A program made the translations under genes and the position numbers. From Amycolatopsis alkalitolerans (GTDB taxonomy: Bacteria; Actinomycetota; Actinomycetes; Mycobacteriales; Pseudonocardiaceae): a stretch of DNA of 64,000 nucleotides. Positions 28,570-37,258 of this stretch are shown in pieces (the stretch's first letter is position 1; each line of letters starts with the position of its first letter). The notes below the pieces were generated by a model. The model ran no database searches, was not told the DNA's origin, and saw nothing but the letters and a program-made list of their open reading frames with translations. The stretch is from contig NZ_VDFW01000006.1 in NCBI RefSeq assembly GCF_006152065.1, positions 62,001-126,000 on the forward strand. Direction: 5' to 3'.

Positions 28570-30053
28570 CCGGCTTCCCCCTGCTCGCCGGCCGGCGGCC
28601 GCTGGACCAGCACGGTGTTCGCCTCGGCGAGCGGAGCCTGCTGCGGCGGGGCCTTCGGGCGCGGTTTCGCGGACGGCCGCCGCGCCGCGTCGGAGATCCT
28701 CAGCAGCAGGGCCACCAGGATGTAGTTGGCCAGCAGCGACGAACCACCGTAGGACATGAACGGGGTCGTGATGCCCGTCATCGGGATCAGCTTGGTGACC
28801 CCGCCGACGATCACGAACACCTGCATCACGATCGAGAAGGACAGGCCGCAGCCGAGCAGCTTGCCGAACGTGTCGCGCACGGCCAGCGCGCTGCGCATCC
28901 CGCGGGTGGCGAGGATCAGGTACACCATCAGGATGGCGGCGAGACCGACGAAGCCGAGTTCCTCGCCGAGCCCGGCGGTGATGAAGTCGGTGTTCGCCTC
29001 GGGCACGATCTCGGGCCGGCCCGCGCCGAGCCCAGTGCCGCCGACCCCACCGGTACCCAGGCCGAAAAGTCCCTGTGCGATCTGGTAACCGCCGCCCGGC
29101 TGGTTGTAGGTGGCCAGTGGGTCGATCCAGTTCGCCACGCGCTGCTGGACGTGGGTGAACAGCTTGTACGCGATGAAGCTGCCGATCATGAAGAAGCCGA
29201 GGCCGGTGAAGACCCAGATCGCGCGCTCGGTCGCGACGTAGATCAGCACCAGGACGATGGCGAAGAACAGCAGCGAGGTGCCGAGGTCCTTCTCGAACAC
29301 CAGAACGAGCAGGCTGACCCCGGCCGCGATCAGCAGCGGGCCGAGGTCGCGGGCACGCGGCAACTCGACCCCGAAGACCTTCTTGCCCGCGATCATGAAC
29401 AGATCGCGTTTCGCGACCAGGAAGGTGGCGAAGAAGATCATCAGCAGGATCTTCGCGAACTCGCCGGGCTGGATCGAGAACAACGGCAGCCTGATCCAGA
29501 CCTTCGCGCCGTTGACCTCCGACAGTGAACTGGGCAGGATCGCCGGCAGCGCGAGGGCGGCGATCCCGATGAGGCCGCAGGTGTAGCCGTAGCGCGTGAG
29601 CGTGCGGTGGTCCTTCACCAGGATGAGCACCGCGAGGAACAATGCGAGCGCGAGCGTGGTGAACAGCACCTGCTTGGGTGCCGCCGAGCTGTAGTCGTTA
29701 CCGCTCTGGGTTGCCTTCTCCGCCATCGCCAGGTCGATCCGGTAGATCATCACCAGGCCGATGCCGTTGAGCAGGGCGACCGAGGGCAGGATCAGCGGAT
29801 CCGCGTACGGCGCCCATCGCCGGACCGCCAGGTGCGCGACCCCGAACAGCGCGAGATAGGCCAGGCCGTACCAGATGATGGAGACTGACAGCTCCTGCTC
29901 CTGGTTGGCCTGTACCAGGACGAACGCGCAGGTGACGATGAACGCGGCGAACCCGAGCATGGCCAGCTCGGTACCCCGCCGCGTCGGCAACTCGCGCTGC
30001 GGGTTGCTCTGGTAGATCGCGGCTGCGGAGTCGGGCGACGCGGGCTGGCTCAT
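28566..30053 (-). CDS. rodA: SEDS-family peptidoglycan glycosyltransferase RodA/FtsW
   Basis: 495 aa with about ten to twelve hydrophobic helices. SEDS signatures: the GLGTGGVGGTGLGAGRPEIV loop, EANTDFITAGLGEELGF (catalytic-site Asp region) and GITTPFMSYGGSSLLANY. Polymerises lipid II together with PbpA. The C-terminus is an Arg/Pro/Lys-rich cytoplasmic tail. Overlaps both pstP (1 bp) and pbpA (4 bp). Confidence 0.96.
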   Translation of the reverse strand: MSQPASPDSAAAIYQSNPQRELPTRRGTELAMLGFAAFIVTCAFVLVQANQEQELSVSIIWYGLAYLALFGVAHLAVRRWAPYADPLILPSVALLNGIGLVMIYRIDLAMAEKATQSGNDYSSAAPKQVLFTTLALALFLAVLILVKDHRTLTRYGYTCGLIGIAALALPAILPSSLSEVNGAKVWIRLPLFSIQPGEFAKILLMIFFATFLVAKRDLFMIAGKKVFGVELPRARDLGPLLIAAGVSLLVLVFEKDLGTSLLFFAIVLVLIYVATERAIWVFTGLGFFMIGSFIAYKLFTHVQQRVANWIDPLATYNQPGGGYQIAQGLFGLGTGGVGGTGLGAGRPEIVPEANTDFITAGLGEELGFVGLAAILMVYLILATRGMRSALAVRDTFGKLLGCGLSFSIVMQVFVIVGGVTKLIPMTGITTPFMSYGGSSLLANYILVALLLRISDAARRPSAKPRPKAPPQQAPLAEANTVLVQRPPAGEQGEAG

Positions 30054-31390
30054 CAGCCACCGCCGCCGGAGGGGGTCGTGGCCGGGCAGCCGGTGCCGGG
30101 CAGCCCGGTGCCCGGGGGTGTCGGGGTCGGGCTGGTGCCGGTCGGCTGCTGCGGCGTGCAGTCTTTGAGGGTCTTGTACCGGAGGAAGTTGTTGATGTAG
30201 TCGCGGGCGTCCTGCAGGGAGTCCTTCTTGACCCCGTTGCGGACCGCGCTCTGCGCGTCCTGCTGCAGCTCGGGCACGGTCAGCACGTCACACAGCGAAC
30301 TGCCCGGCGGGCACGAGCCCTCCGCCTCCTGGTGCAGCTGGATCCCGAGGATGCTGCCCGGTACGCCACGGAAGACCGCGACCTCCTGGTTCGGGCCCAC
30401 ACCGACGTAGTACTGGCTGAGTACGAAGTAGCGGGTCGCGATCGCGCCGGCCGCCAGCAGCACGAGCACGAGCACGATGCCGACGAGCCAGCGCCAGCGC
30501 TTGCGACGTTTGGCCTTCGGATTCTCTTCGAACTGTTCGGTCAGCTGCGGCGGCGGAGGAGGCGGCGGCGCGGTGAGCGCGCGGGCACGGGCCGCCGGCG
30601 AGTCGCCCTGGTGGTTGTAGTCGTCGCTGCCGTCGCCGGCCGCGCCGCCCACGATCGGGGCGTCCTCGCCGAAGTCCACGTCGACCACGTCGGCCACGAT
30701 GACCGTGACGTTGTCGGTGCCACCGCCCTTGAGCGCGAGCTCGATCATCCGGTCGGCGCAGTCCTGCGGATCCGGGATCTGGATCGCCTCGGCGAGAGTC
30801 TCGTCGCTCACCATGCCGGACAGGCCGTCCGAACAGAGCAGGTAGCGGTCTCCGGCACGGGCCTCGCGCACGGTCAGGCTCGGTTCGACCTCATGCCCGG
30901 TGAGCGCCTTCAGCAGCAGCGAACGCTGCGGGTGGGTGGCGGCCTGGTCGGCGGTGATCCGACCCTGTTCGAGCAGTTCGTTGACGAAACTGTCGTCACG
31001 CGTGATCTGCGAGAACTGGCCGTTGCGCAGGAGGTACGCGCGTGAGTCGCCGACGTGCACCATGCCCAGCCGCGAGCCGGAGAACAGCATCGCGGTCAGC
31101 GTGGTGCCCATCCCGTCGAGATCAGGATCGTTCGCCACCAGCTCCGAGATCGCGGCGTTGCCGCCTGACACTGCCTCTCTCAGCTGCGACAGCAGGTCGT
31201 CGCCGGGCTCGTCGTCGTCGAGCGGGGCGAGTGAGGCGATGACCACTTTGCTGGCTACCTCACCAGCGGCATGGCCTCCCATGCCGTCGGCGAGTGCGAG
31301 CAGGCGCGGTCCCGCGTACACCGAGTCCTGGTTGCTCGAACGCACCAGGCCCCGGTCGCTGCGGGCCGCGTAGCGAAGCACGAGTGTCAT
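30053..31390 (-). CDS. pstP: PP2C-type Ser/Thr phosphatase PstP
   Basis: 445 aa. Catalytic PP2C domain residues 1-240: RSSNQD, ALADGMGGHAAGEVAS, HVGDSRAYLL, LLCSDGLSG and GGTDNVTVIVADV, with all metal ligands. After a linker and a KRRKRWR stop signal comes one membrane helix (LVGIVLVLVLLAAGAIATRY) and an extracellular domain with two Cys pairs and a Thr/Pro/Gly-rich end. Reverses PknA/PknB phosphorylation. Its PP2C domain resembles the MerR-PP2C fusion at 6476-7519. Confidence 0.96.
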   Translation of the reverse strand: MTLVLRYAARSDRGLVRSSNQDSVYAGPRLLALADGMGGHAAGEVASKVVIASLAPLDDDEPGDDLLSQLREAVSGGNAAISELVANDPDLDGMGTTLTAMLFSGSRLGMVHVGDSRAYLLRNGQFSQITRDDSFVNELLEQGRITADQAATHPQRSLLLKALTGHEVEPSLTVREARAGDRYLLCSDGLSGMVSDETLAEAIQIPDPQDCADRMIELALKGGGTDNVTVIVADVVDVDFGEDAPIVGGAAGDGSDDYNHQGDSPAARARALTAPPPPPPPQLTEQFEENPKAKRRKRWRWLVGIVLVLVLLAAGAIATRYFVLSQYYVGVGPNQEVAVFRGVPGSILGIQLHQEAEGSCPPGSSLCDVLTVPELQQDAQSAVRNGVKKDSLQDARDYINNFLRYKTLKDCTPQQPTGTSPTPTPPGTGLPGTGCPATTPSGGGG

Positions 31391-31854
31391 GGGCGAAGCT
31401 CGATCACCGTCTTGCCGATCCGGATGGGGACACCGAGTGGAACTCGGAGGGGTGCAGTGACCTTAGCCCGGTCGAGGTAAGTCCCGTTTGTGGATCCCAG
31501 ATCTTCCACGTACCAATCCGTCCCGCGCAGCGAGATCCGCGCGTGGCGGGTCGACGCGTAGTCGTCGTCGAGAACCAGTGTCGAGTCGTCCGCTCGGCCG
31601 ATCGTGATGGGCCGGCCGTCGAGCGCGATCCGGGTCCCGGCCAGCACGCCGTGCGTCACGATGAGCTGGCGGGGCATCTTGCCCGACCCCTTGGGCCGCT
31701 GCTTGTCCTTGCCCCGCCGCAGGCCGGGAATCGCCACCTTCAGCCCGGAGGCCGCGTACAGATCGGACCGCACCACGCGCAACGCGGCCAGCACGAACAG
31801 CCAGAGCAGGATCAGAAAGCCCACCCTGGTGAGTTGAACGACCAGCTCTGGCAC
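31387..31854 (-). CDS. fhaB: FHA-domain protein FhaB (FipA)
   Basis: 155 aa from GTG 31854, since homologues begin with the PELVVQLTRVGFLILLWLFV helix; the longer frame to 31920 is unsupported. One N-terminal membrane helix, a basic linker, then an FHA domain (ITIGRADDSTLVLDDDYAST, RHARIS, YVEDLGSTNGTYLD) that binds phosphothreonine. In mycobacteria the orthologue links PknA/PknB signalling to FtsZ and FtsQ. Overlaps pstP by 4 bp. Confidence 0.95.
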   Translation of the reverse strand: MPELVVQLTRVGFLILLWLFVLAALRVVRSDLYAASGLKVAIPGLRRGKDKQRPKGSGKMPRQLIVTHGVLAGTRIALDGRPITIGRADDSTLVLDDDYASTRHARISLRGTDWYVEDLGSTNGTYLDRAKVTAPLRVPLGVPIRIGKTVIELRP

Positions 31855-31998
31855 CTGTTGTGTCAGCTCCCGCCTTCTGTACTCCCGCCCGTGACACCGG
31901 TATGCCACGGGGCCCCGCAAGGGTCATTCTGCGGGACAGGGAATACCAGCTTCCCAGCGGCTCGGCCAACCGAATCAGGCAGGTGCCCTGCCGACCGG

Positions 31999-33228
31999 TT
32001 AGCCCTGCGTCCGGAAAACCAGTGACGAGTGGCCGACCCTGATCACGTCGCCGTCGGCCAGTTGCCAGGTCTGCACCGGGGTGCCGTTGACCGTGGTGCC
32101 GTTCGTCGAGCCGATGTCCGCGAGCGTCGCGCTCTGGCCGTCCCAGGTGATCTCCAGGTGCCGGCGGGACACGCCGGTGTCCGGGAGGCGGAAGTCCGCG
32201 TCCTGGCCGCGGCCGACCACGTTGCCGCCCTGCTTGAGCGAGTACGTGCGGTTGGAGCCGTCGTCGAGCGACAGGCTCGCCTGCAGCTGGCGGTTACCGC
32301 CCTGCACGGCGGGCGGGGCGTAGCCCTGCTGGGCATACGGGTCCGGCGCGCCCTGGGGCTGACCGTAGCCACCCTGCTGCGGCTGGCCGCCGTAGCCGCC
32401 CTGCTCGTAGCCGGGCTGGGGCTGACCGTAGCCGCCCTGCTCGTAGCCGGGCTGGGCGTAACCGCCCTGGGGCTGCTGACCGTAGCCCTGGTCATAGCCG
32501 CCCTGCTCGTAGCCGGGCTGGGGCTGGCCGTAACCACCCTGGCCGTAGCCCTGGTCGTAGCCGCCGCCCTGGGGCTGCTGGCCGTAGCCCTGGTCGTAGC
32601 CGCCCTGCTGACCGCCATAGCCCTGGTCGTAGCCGGGCTGGCCGTAGCCACCCTGGTCGTACCCCTGCTGGCCGCCGTAGCCGCCCTGGTCGTACCCGGG
32701 TTGTCCCTGCTGTCCGTAGCCGTACTGACCGCCTTGCTGGCCGTACGGGTCACCCTGGTCGTATTGGCCGTAGCCGGGGGGCTGGCTCATTGCTGGGTCT
32801 CCTGCGTTGCTGGGTAGAGCTGGCCGTCCTGGATCCGGGCCGCCGCGCGCGCTGACGTCCGGATCGACGGATGAACGGATCTTGAATTGTCCAGTGTGCA
32901 GCGCCTCGTTGCGCTCGAGCGAGACTACGACGTCACCATAGGTGTCCCAGCCGTGCTCGGCGAGATGCTGTCCCACCGCTTCCGCGAGCACCGCGGTGAC
33001 GCGCCGTTCGTCTCCCGCCATGCGGTCATGGTCCGCCTGGCCCAACGAAACCACGTAGTGGTTCGGGGCCAGGAGCCTACCGCCGGCCAGCTCACGAACG
33101 TTGTCCTCACTCTCGCGCTCCAGGGCCTGCGCCACCTCCTGGGTGACGACATTGCCGCCGAACATACGCGCGAAGGTGTTCCCCACCAGGCTTTCCAGGC
33201 GTCGATCGAAGCGTTCAACGCGGCCCAC
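31999..33228 (-). CDS. fhaA: FhaA: DUF3662 plus FHA with long Gly/Tyr/Gln-rich linker
   Basis: 409 aa, GTG start. Residues 1-130 are DUF3662 ([30 protein letters not shown]). Residues about 150-310 are a low-complexity tract of [19 protein letters not shown] and QPQPGYE units. Residues about 318-409 are the FHA domain ([31 protein letters not shown]). FhaA binds phosphorylated MviN/MurJ-type flippase partners and restrains peptidoglycan synthesis in mycobacteria. The tract is longer and more Tyr-rich than in mycobacterial FhaA. Confidence 0.95.
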   Translation of the reverse strand: MGRVERFDRRLESLVGNTFARMFGGNVVTQEVAQALERESEDNVRELAGGRLLAPNHYVVSLGQADHDRMAGDERRVTAVLAEAVGQHLAEHGWDTYGDVVVSLERNEALHTGQFKIRSSVDPDVSARGGPDPGRPALPSNAGDPAMSQPPGYGQYDQGDPYGQQGGQYGYGQQGQPGYDQGGYGGQQGYDQGGYGQPGYDQGYGGQQGGYDQGYGQQPQGGGYDQGYGQGGYGQPQPGYEQGGYDQGYGQQPQGGYAQPGYEQGGYGQPQPGYEQGGYGGQPQQGGYGQPQGAPDPYAQQGYAPPAVQGGNRQLQASLSLDDGSNRTYSLKQGGNVVGRGQDADFRLPDTGVSRRHLEITWDGQSATLADIGSTNGTTVNGTPVQTWQLADGDVIRVGHSSLVFRTQG

Positions 33229-33354
33229 CGGGTATCGCTACCTCCTCCACACGTGTGCTTTCGCACCCGATCCTATCGGCATCCGGGCCCATCGACACGG
33301 GCCCTGCGAAAACGCCTGAGCCCAGCCTGATACAGTTTCCTGGCTGTCGCACTC

Positions 33355-33437
33355 GGGCGAGTGGCGGAATGGCAGACGCGCACGGTTCAGGTCCGTGTGT
33401 CCGTAAGGACGTGAGGGTTCAACTCCCTCCTCGCCCA
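33355..33437 (+). tRNA. tRNA-Leu (anticodon CAG)
   Basis: 83 nt with a long variable arm (GTGTCCGTAAGGAC). Acceptor GGGCGAG pairs with CTCGCCC; anticodon loop TTCAGGT. Discriminator A at 33437, no encoded CCA. Confidence 0.95.
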
Positions 33438-33455
33438 CCCTGTTCGGTGGTGTTC

Positions 33456-33561
33456 CCACCTTCCCGGTGTCCTTATCTCTCCCGGGGGCCGAGCCCCCGG
33501 ACCCTGCGGTGCTAGCTCCTTGCGTTGGCGGGCGCTGGGGGCGTTGTGTGGGGACCAGCAT
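33456..33561 (+). repeat. tRNA-downstream repeat, copy 2
   Basis: 106-bp copy of the element at 5349-5454, beginning 19 bp past the end of tRNA-Leu, same orientation. The hairpin is longer than in copy 1. The spacer 33562-33681 before the STAND gene contains TTGACG at 33650 and a GGGGAG ribosome site, and is otherwise unremarkable. Confidence 0.7.
33482..33500 (+). terminator. Hairpin after tRNA-Leu
   Basis: CCGGGGGC (33482-33489) and GCCCCCGG (33493-33500) form a perfect 8-bp stem with a 3-nt loop, 45 bp past the tRNA. It corresponds to the shorter hairpin in copy 1 of the same repeat. Confidence 0.6.
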
Positions 33562-33681
33562 CTGGTTGGCGTGGTGTACGTCACATCTATGGCTGCGGTG
33601 CGCTGGGGCGAGTGCTGTTTGGGGTGCGGTGGGGCGCGGTACTGTCTGACGTTGACGTGTCTCAGCTACGGGGGAGTCGCG

Positions 33682-35643
33682 GTGCGCAACCAGTTCGACG
33701 GTGAGGCGGAGTCGCTGGTCATGGCCCGCGATATCGGGCAGATCCACTACCACGGCGAGCGGCGGGCCGAGGCACTGTGCCAGGTCCCGGTCACGACCGT
33801 GTACTTCACCGACCGCGAGGGCCCGTTCGCCGACCTCGACAGCTGGTTCTCCGATACGACCGGCCCACGGGTCGCGATCATTCGCGGCGAACCGGGATCC
33901 GGCCGCACCACGTTCGCGAACCGGTGGGTCGAACAGCACAAGAAGGACTATCCGGACGGGCAGTTCTTCGTCCGGCTCGCCAGCGGTCCCAATGGTCCGG
34001 ACCGCGAGCGTTCAGCGTTGCGCGAACTGCTCCTCGCCACCGGGCACAGACCGGACGAAATCCCGGACAGCCTGGACGGCCGCGCCGGCTGGTGGCGCTC
34101 GTGGACCCGGGGCAAGCGGATCGCCCTCGTCATCGACGACGCGCTGACCGTCTCACAGGTCCGGAGCCTGTTGCCGGGTTCAGGCGGTTCGGCGGTGCTC
34201 GTCACGGCAGCCGGCAGCCTCGGTGCGTTGCGCGCTTCGGCGCCCGCGACCTTCATCGACCTCGTTCGCATGCCGGACACGGCCGCCCGTGAGCTGCTCG
34301 GCCAGCTTGCCGGCACCGGCCGTCTGGCGGAGGATCCGGACATCATCAAGCGGCTGATCTCGATCTGTGACGGATCGACGATCGCGCTGTGCGTCGTCGG
34401 CACGATGCTCGCCGAGCGCCCGGCATCGTGGCTCGCGGCCAAGCTCAGCCGCGACGAGCGGATCCTGCGGGAGCTGTCGAAGAACGAGAGCCTGTCGGTC
34501 ACCGTCGTCTTCGATGCCGCGTACGAGCGGCTGCCCGAACCGGCACGGGCCTGCTACGAGGCGCTGGGCGCGCATCCCGGGACGGGCGACGTCGGGCCGG
34601 ACGCTGTGGCCGCGGTCGTCGGGATGCCGGCCGAGGACGCCATCGAAGCGTTGGAGGCGCTCGAAACCGCGCGCTTGGTGACCGAATCGCACGGTCGCTT
34701 CCTGATGTCCGGTCTCGTCCGGCGGCATGCGCGCACGAAGGCGGCAGAGCCGGACAAGCTGGTGAGGAATTTCCTCGGCTACTACCTCACCTTCGTCTCG
34801 GCGGCCGCGAAGACGTTGCAGCCCAATCGCGTGTGGCACCGGACGATGCTGCCTACCGTCCGGGTGCCGGAGTTCCCCGTCGAGCAATGGCTGGACGACG
34901 AGGCCGTCAACCTGCGGGCTGCCGTCGAAGAGGCGTACCGGCTCGGGGAACTCGAGCAGGTGTGCCAGTTCGCGATCGCGCTCTGGGCCTACTACGAACG
35001 CGGCGGGCACACCCAGGATCTGGCCGCGGTCAGCGAGCTGGGGATCGAGGCCTCGAAGGCTCGTGGTGACCAGCTCGCCGAATCGGTGCTCGGGGCCCAG
35101 TTCGGCTTCGCGCACCTACAACGCGGCGCCGCTATGCAGGCGATCGAGGCCTCGACCAGGGCAACCCATGTGGGCAACGCCGAAGCCGAGGCGACCGCGG
35201 TCGAAACCCTCGGGCTGGCGCACCTCGCCAACGGCGAGCCCGAGGTCGCCGAAGGCGTGCTGCGGCGCAACCTTCAGCTGGCGCGCGGAATCGGTGACGG
35301 CCGCCGGAGCGCGTTGGCTCGGCTGCATCTCGCGAAGGTCGCGCCTCGCGACGAAGTACCGTCCTTATTGGACGAGGCCGCGGCCGGTCTGCGCGGCGAG
35401 CCCTACAACCTCGCGAAGATCGACCTGTGGCGTGGGCGGAGGCTGCACGACGAAGCCGCGCTGCGCCGGGTGCTGGCGCAGGGCAAGCCGAGGGAGCGCG
35501 GCGAGGCCTTCATGCAGCTGGCCGAACTGTCCGAAGGGGACACTGCCCGCCAGCACCTCACCGAGGCGCTGGAGATCTTCCGCGAACGCGGGCTCACCGA
35601 GCTGACCGTCGAGGCCGAAACCCGGCTTGCCGGCCGGGACTGA
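33682..35643 (+). CDS. NLR-like STAND (NB-ARC/TPR) protein with N-terminal amyloid-like motif
   Basis: 653 aa from GTG 33682, chosen for its GGGGAG site and because related proteins begin at this motif. Residues 2-24 (RNQFDGEAESLVMARDIGQI plus HYH) resemble the short amyloid-signalling/RHIM-like tags at the ends of actinobacterial NLRs. Walker A GEPGSGRTT (69-77), Walker B IALVIDDA (147-154), an arm/winged-helix region to about 350, then TPR-like helices (LGLAHLANGEPEVAEGVLRR, LTEALEIFRERG). No DNA-binding or enzymatic domain. Probable role: threat or ligand sensing with signal passed through the N-terminal tag (inference). Convergent with the next gene, overlapping 50 bp. Confidence 0.85.
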   Translation: MRNQFDGEAESLVMARDIGQIHYHGERRAEALCQVPVTTVYFTDREGPFADLDSWFSDTTGPRVAIIRGEPGSGRTTFANRWVEQHKKDYPDGQFFVRLASGPNGPDRERSALRELLLATGHRPDEIPDSLDGRAGWWRSWTRGKRIALVIDDALTVSQVRSLLPGSGGSAVLVTAAGSLGALRASAPATFIDLVRMPDTAARELLGQLAGTGRLAEDPDIIKRLISICDGSTIALCVVGTMLAERPASWLAAKLSRDERILRELSKNESLSVTVVFDAAYERLPEPARACYEALGAHPGTGDVGPDAVAAVVGMPAEDAIEALEALETARLVTESHGRFLMSGLVRRHARTKAAEPDKLVRNFLGYYLTFVSAAAKTLQPNRVWHRTMLPTVRVPEFPVEQWLDDEAVNLRAAVEEAYRLGELEQVCQFAIALWAYYERGGHTQDLAAVSELGIEASKARGDQLAESVLGAQFGFAHLQRGAAMQAIEASTRATHVGNAEAEATAVETLGLAHLANGEPEVAEGVLRRNLQLARGIGDGRRSALARLHLAKVAPRDEVPSLLDEAAAGLRGEPYNLAKIDLWRGRRLHDEAALRRVLAQGKPRERGEAFMQLAELSEGDTARQHLTEALEIFRERGLTELTVEAETRLAGRD

Positions 35644-37234
35644 GTACGGTCACCGTCGCGGTGTGCCGTTCTTCGCCGGTCACGACTGTCAGCCGCCGGG
35701 GGAAATGGCCGTGTACCAGCACGGCCGCGAAAGCGGCGGCGGGTCCGGTGACCTCGTCGAGCCGGAGCAGCGCCCGCCCGGCCGTACCCATCAGCCAGGT
35801 CCGGTCGTCGATCCGGGCCGCGGCCACCTGGCAGCCTGGCAACGCGCGCAAGGTGGCCTCGATCCACCGTTCGGGATCCGCCGGACGATCGTGCACGAGG
35901 ACATCGGCCAGGTCGAGCAGGCGCGCGCTCGGTTCCCGCGTGTCGACGACGAGTTGACCGCCGGCCGGAGCCAGCGCCGGCTCGCGCAGGCCCTCCGCGG
36001 CGAATCGGGTCACTTTCGCTTCCGCACCACGGAGTTCGACCAGGACGAGCTGGGCGTGCGCCGACGGCAACGCCACGTCCGGAACGGGTAGCGCGCGCGT
36101 TTCGGCGGGTGTGCGAGGTGCGGGGAGATCAAGCCAGCGATAGATCGTCTCGCGGAGCGCGATCGCTGATCTTCGCGGGAGCGAGGTCGTGAGGTCCGTG
36201 ATGGCCGCGAAAGTATCCGGTTCGTGCCGGGCGAGCAGGCGGTTCAGCTGCGGCTCCGGATCGGCCCCGGCGTCGAACCGGGGGCTGATCTCGAGCAACC
36301 GCCCGACCGGCGATTTCGGGTCCACCGCGCCGGTGGGTGCGGTCGCGAGCAGCAGCGGGGTACCGAGCGCGGCGGAGTAGAAGCTGACCGAACCGTGATC
36401 CCCGATGGTCAGATCGGCCGCCACCAGCGCGGGTCCCCACAGCAGTTCGCTGGGCAGCACTAGGACACCTGCGCGTGCGCAGTCGGCGAGCCACATCCTT
36501 ACCTGCCACGGCGAATGGTGCCCGGCGATATTCGGATGGAGCGCGACCACCAGCCGGTAGCCGTCGAGATCCAGCCGGGTCGCGAGCCGGCGCACCAGGT
36601 CCGGGTCGGTGCCGTAGAGCGAGGACGCGCCCCAGGTCGAGGAGACGACCACCAGCCGCTGCCCCGGTCGCACCCCGAACGCCTGCCGGTAGGTCTCGCG
36701 CAGCGGCAGGCTCGCCAGCATGCGGTCGAAGCTCGGATCGCCGGCGACGACGGCCGCGCCGAGTGCTTGCGGGCAGGCCTCGGCGAGCCGGGTGCGCTGT
36801 TCGGCGTGGGACAGCACGATCACCGAGGGGACGGTTTCCCCGCGGTGCAGCAGCCACGGTGACGACAGCCCGAAGACTCCGTTGGTGCCGCCGGTTTCGA
36901 GATATTTGTTGTAGCCCATGCCATGTGGCACGACCATCAGCGGCGCGTCGATCTCGTGCAGGTCGCCGCCGTAGCTCGCCGCGATTGCGAAATCGGACCG
37001 CCGCCGCAGGGCCTGCTTCCACGGCAGGACCTCGGTGATCCCGGCGCGCGCGAGGAAAGCGCCGGTGCCGCGGGTGAAGGCGCTGGAGCCCGGGCAGGTG
37101 AACACGGTCTCGACTCGCGGATCCTCCGCGAACAGCGGGAGGATGTCGAACAGCCGGGTGGCCGCGGTGGTGTTGTGCACCACGGCCAGAACGGTCTTCT
37201 CGGCCCGTACCGTGCTCCAGCGATCAACCGACAC
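35594..37234 (-). CDS. GT-B-fold glycosyltransferase-like protein
   Basis: 546 aa, GTG start without a clear ribosome site. Residues about 10-340 have the shape of CDP-glycerol glycerophosphotransferase or GT-B enzymes: LAVVHNTTAATRLFDILPLF, VVPHGMGYNKYLET, VAGDPSFDRML, LVVVSSTWGASSLYG, LVVALHPN and IGDHGSVSFYSAALGTP (nucleotide-sugar-type loop). Residues about 370-546 form a separate unrecognised domain. No membrane helices. It starts 24 bp after the 106-aa motif protein on the same strand, so the two are probably co-transcribed. Its role in that module is unknown. Confidence 0.75.
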   Translation of the reverse strand: MSVDRWSTVRAEKTVLAVVHNTTAATRLFDILPLFAEDPRVETVFTCPGSSAFTRGTGAFLARAGITEVLPWKQALRRRSDFAIAASYGGDLHEIDAPLMVVPHGMGYNKYLETGGTNGVFGLSSPWLLHRGETVPSVIVLSHAEQRTRLAEACPQALGAAVVAGDPSFDRMLASLPLRETYRQAFGVRPGQRLVVVSSTWGASSLYGTDPDLVRRLATRLDLDGYRLVVALHPNIAGHHSPWQVRMWLADCARAGVLVLPSELLWGPALVAADLTIGDHGSVSFYSAALGTPLLLATAPTGAVDPKSPVGRLLEISPRFDAGADPEPQLNRLLARHEPDTFAAITDLTTSLPRRSAIALRETIYRWLDLPAPRTPAETRALPVPDVALPSAHAQLVLVELRGAEAKVTRFAAEGLREPALAPAGGQLVVDTREPSARLLDLADVLVHDRPADPERWIEATLRALPGCQVAAARIDDRTWLMGTAGRALLRLDEVTGPAAAFAAVLVHGHFPRRLTVVTGEERHTATVTVLSPGRQAGFRPRRSAR

Positions 37235-37258
37235 GACGGCCGATATTGCCAGACGCGC

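Noticed and set aside
32300-32760. CRISPR-like array of short repeats
   Set aside because: The repeats are imperfect, in frame, and encode the GYGQ-type linker of FhaA; there are no uniform spacers.
33238-33939. Minus-strand frame with EEGVEPSRPYGHTDLNRARL
   Set aside because: Antisense translation of tRNA-Leu, another familiar artefact.
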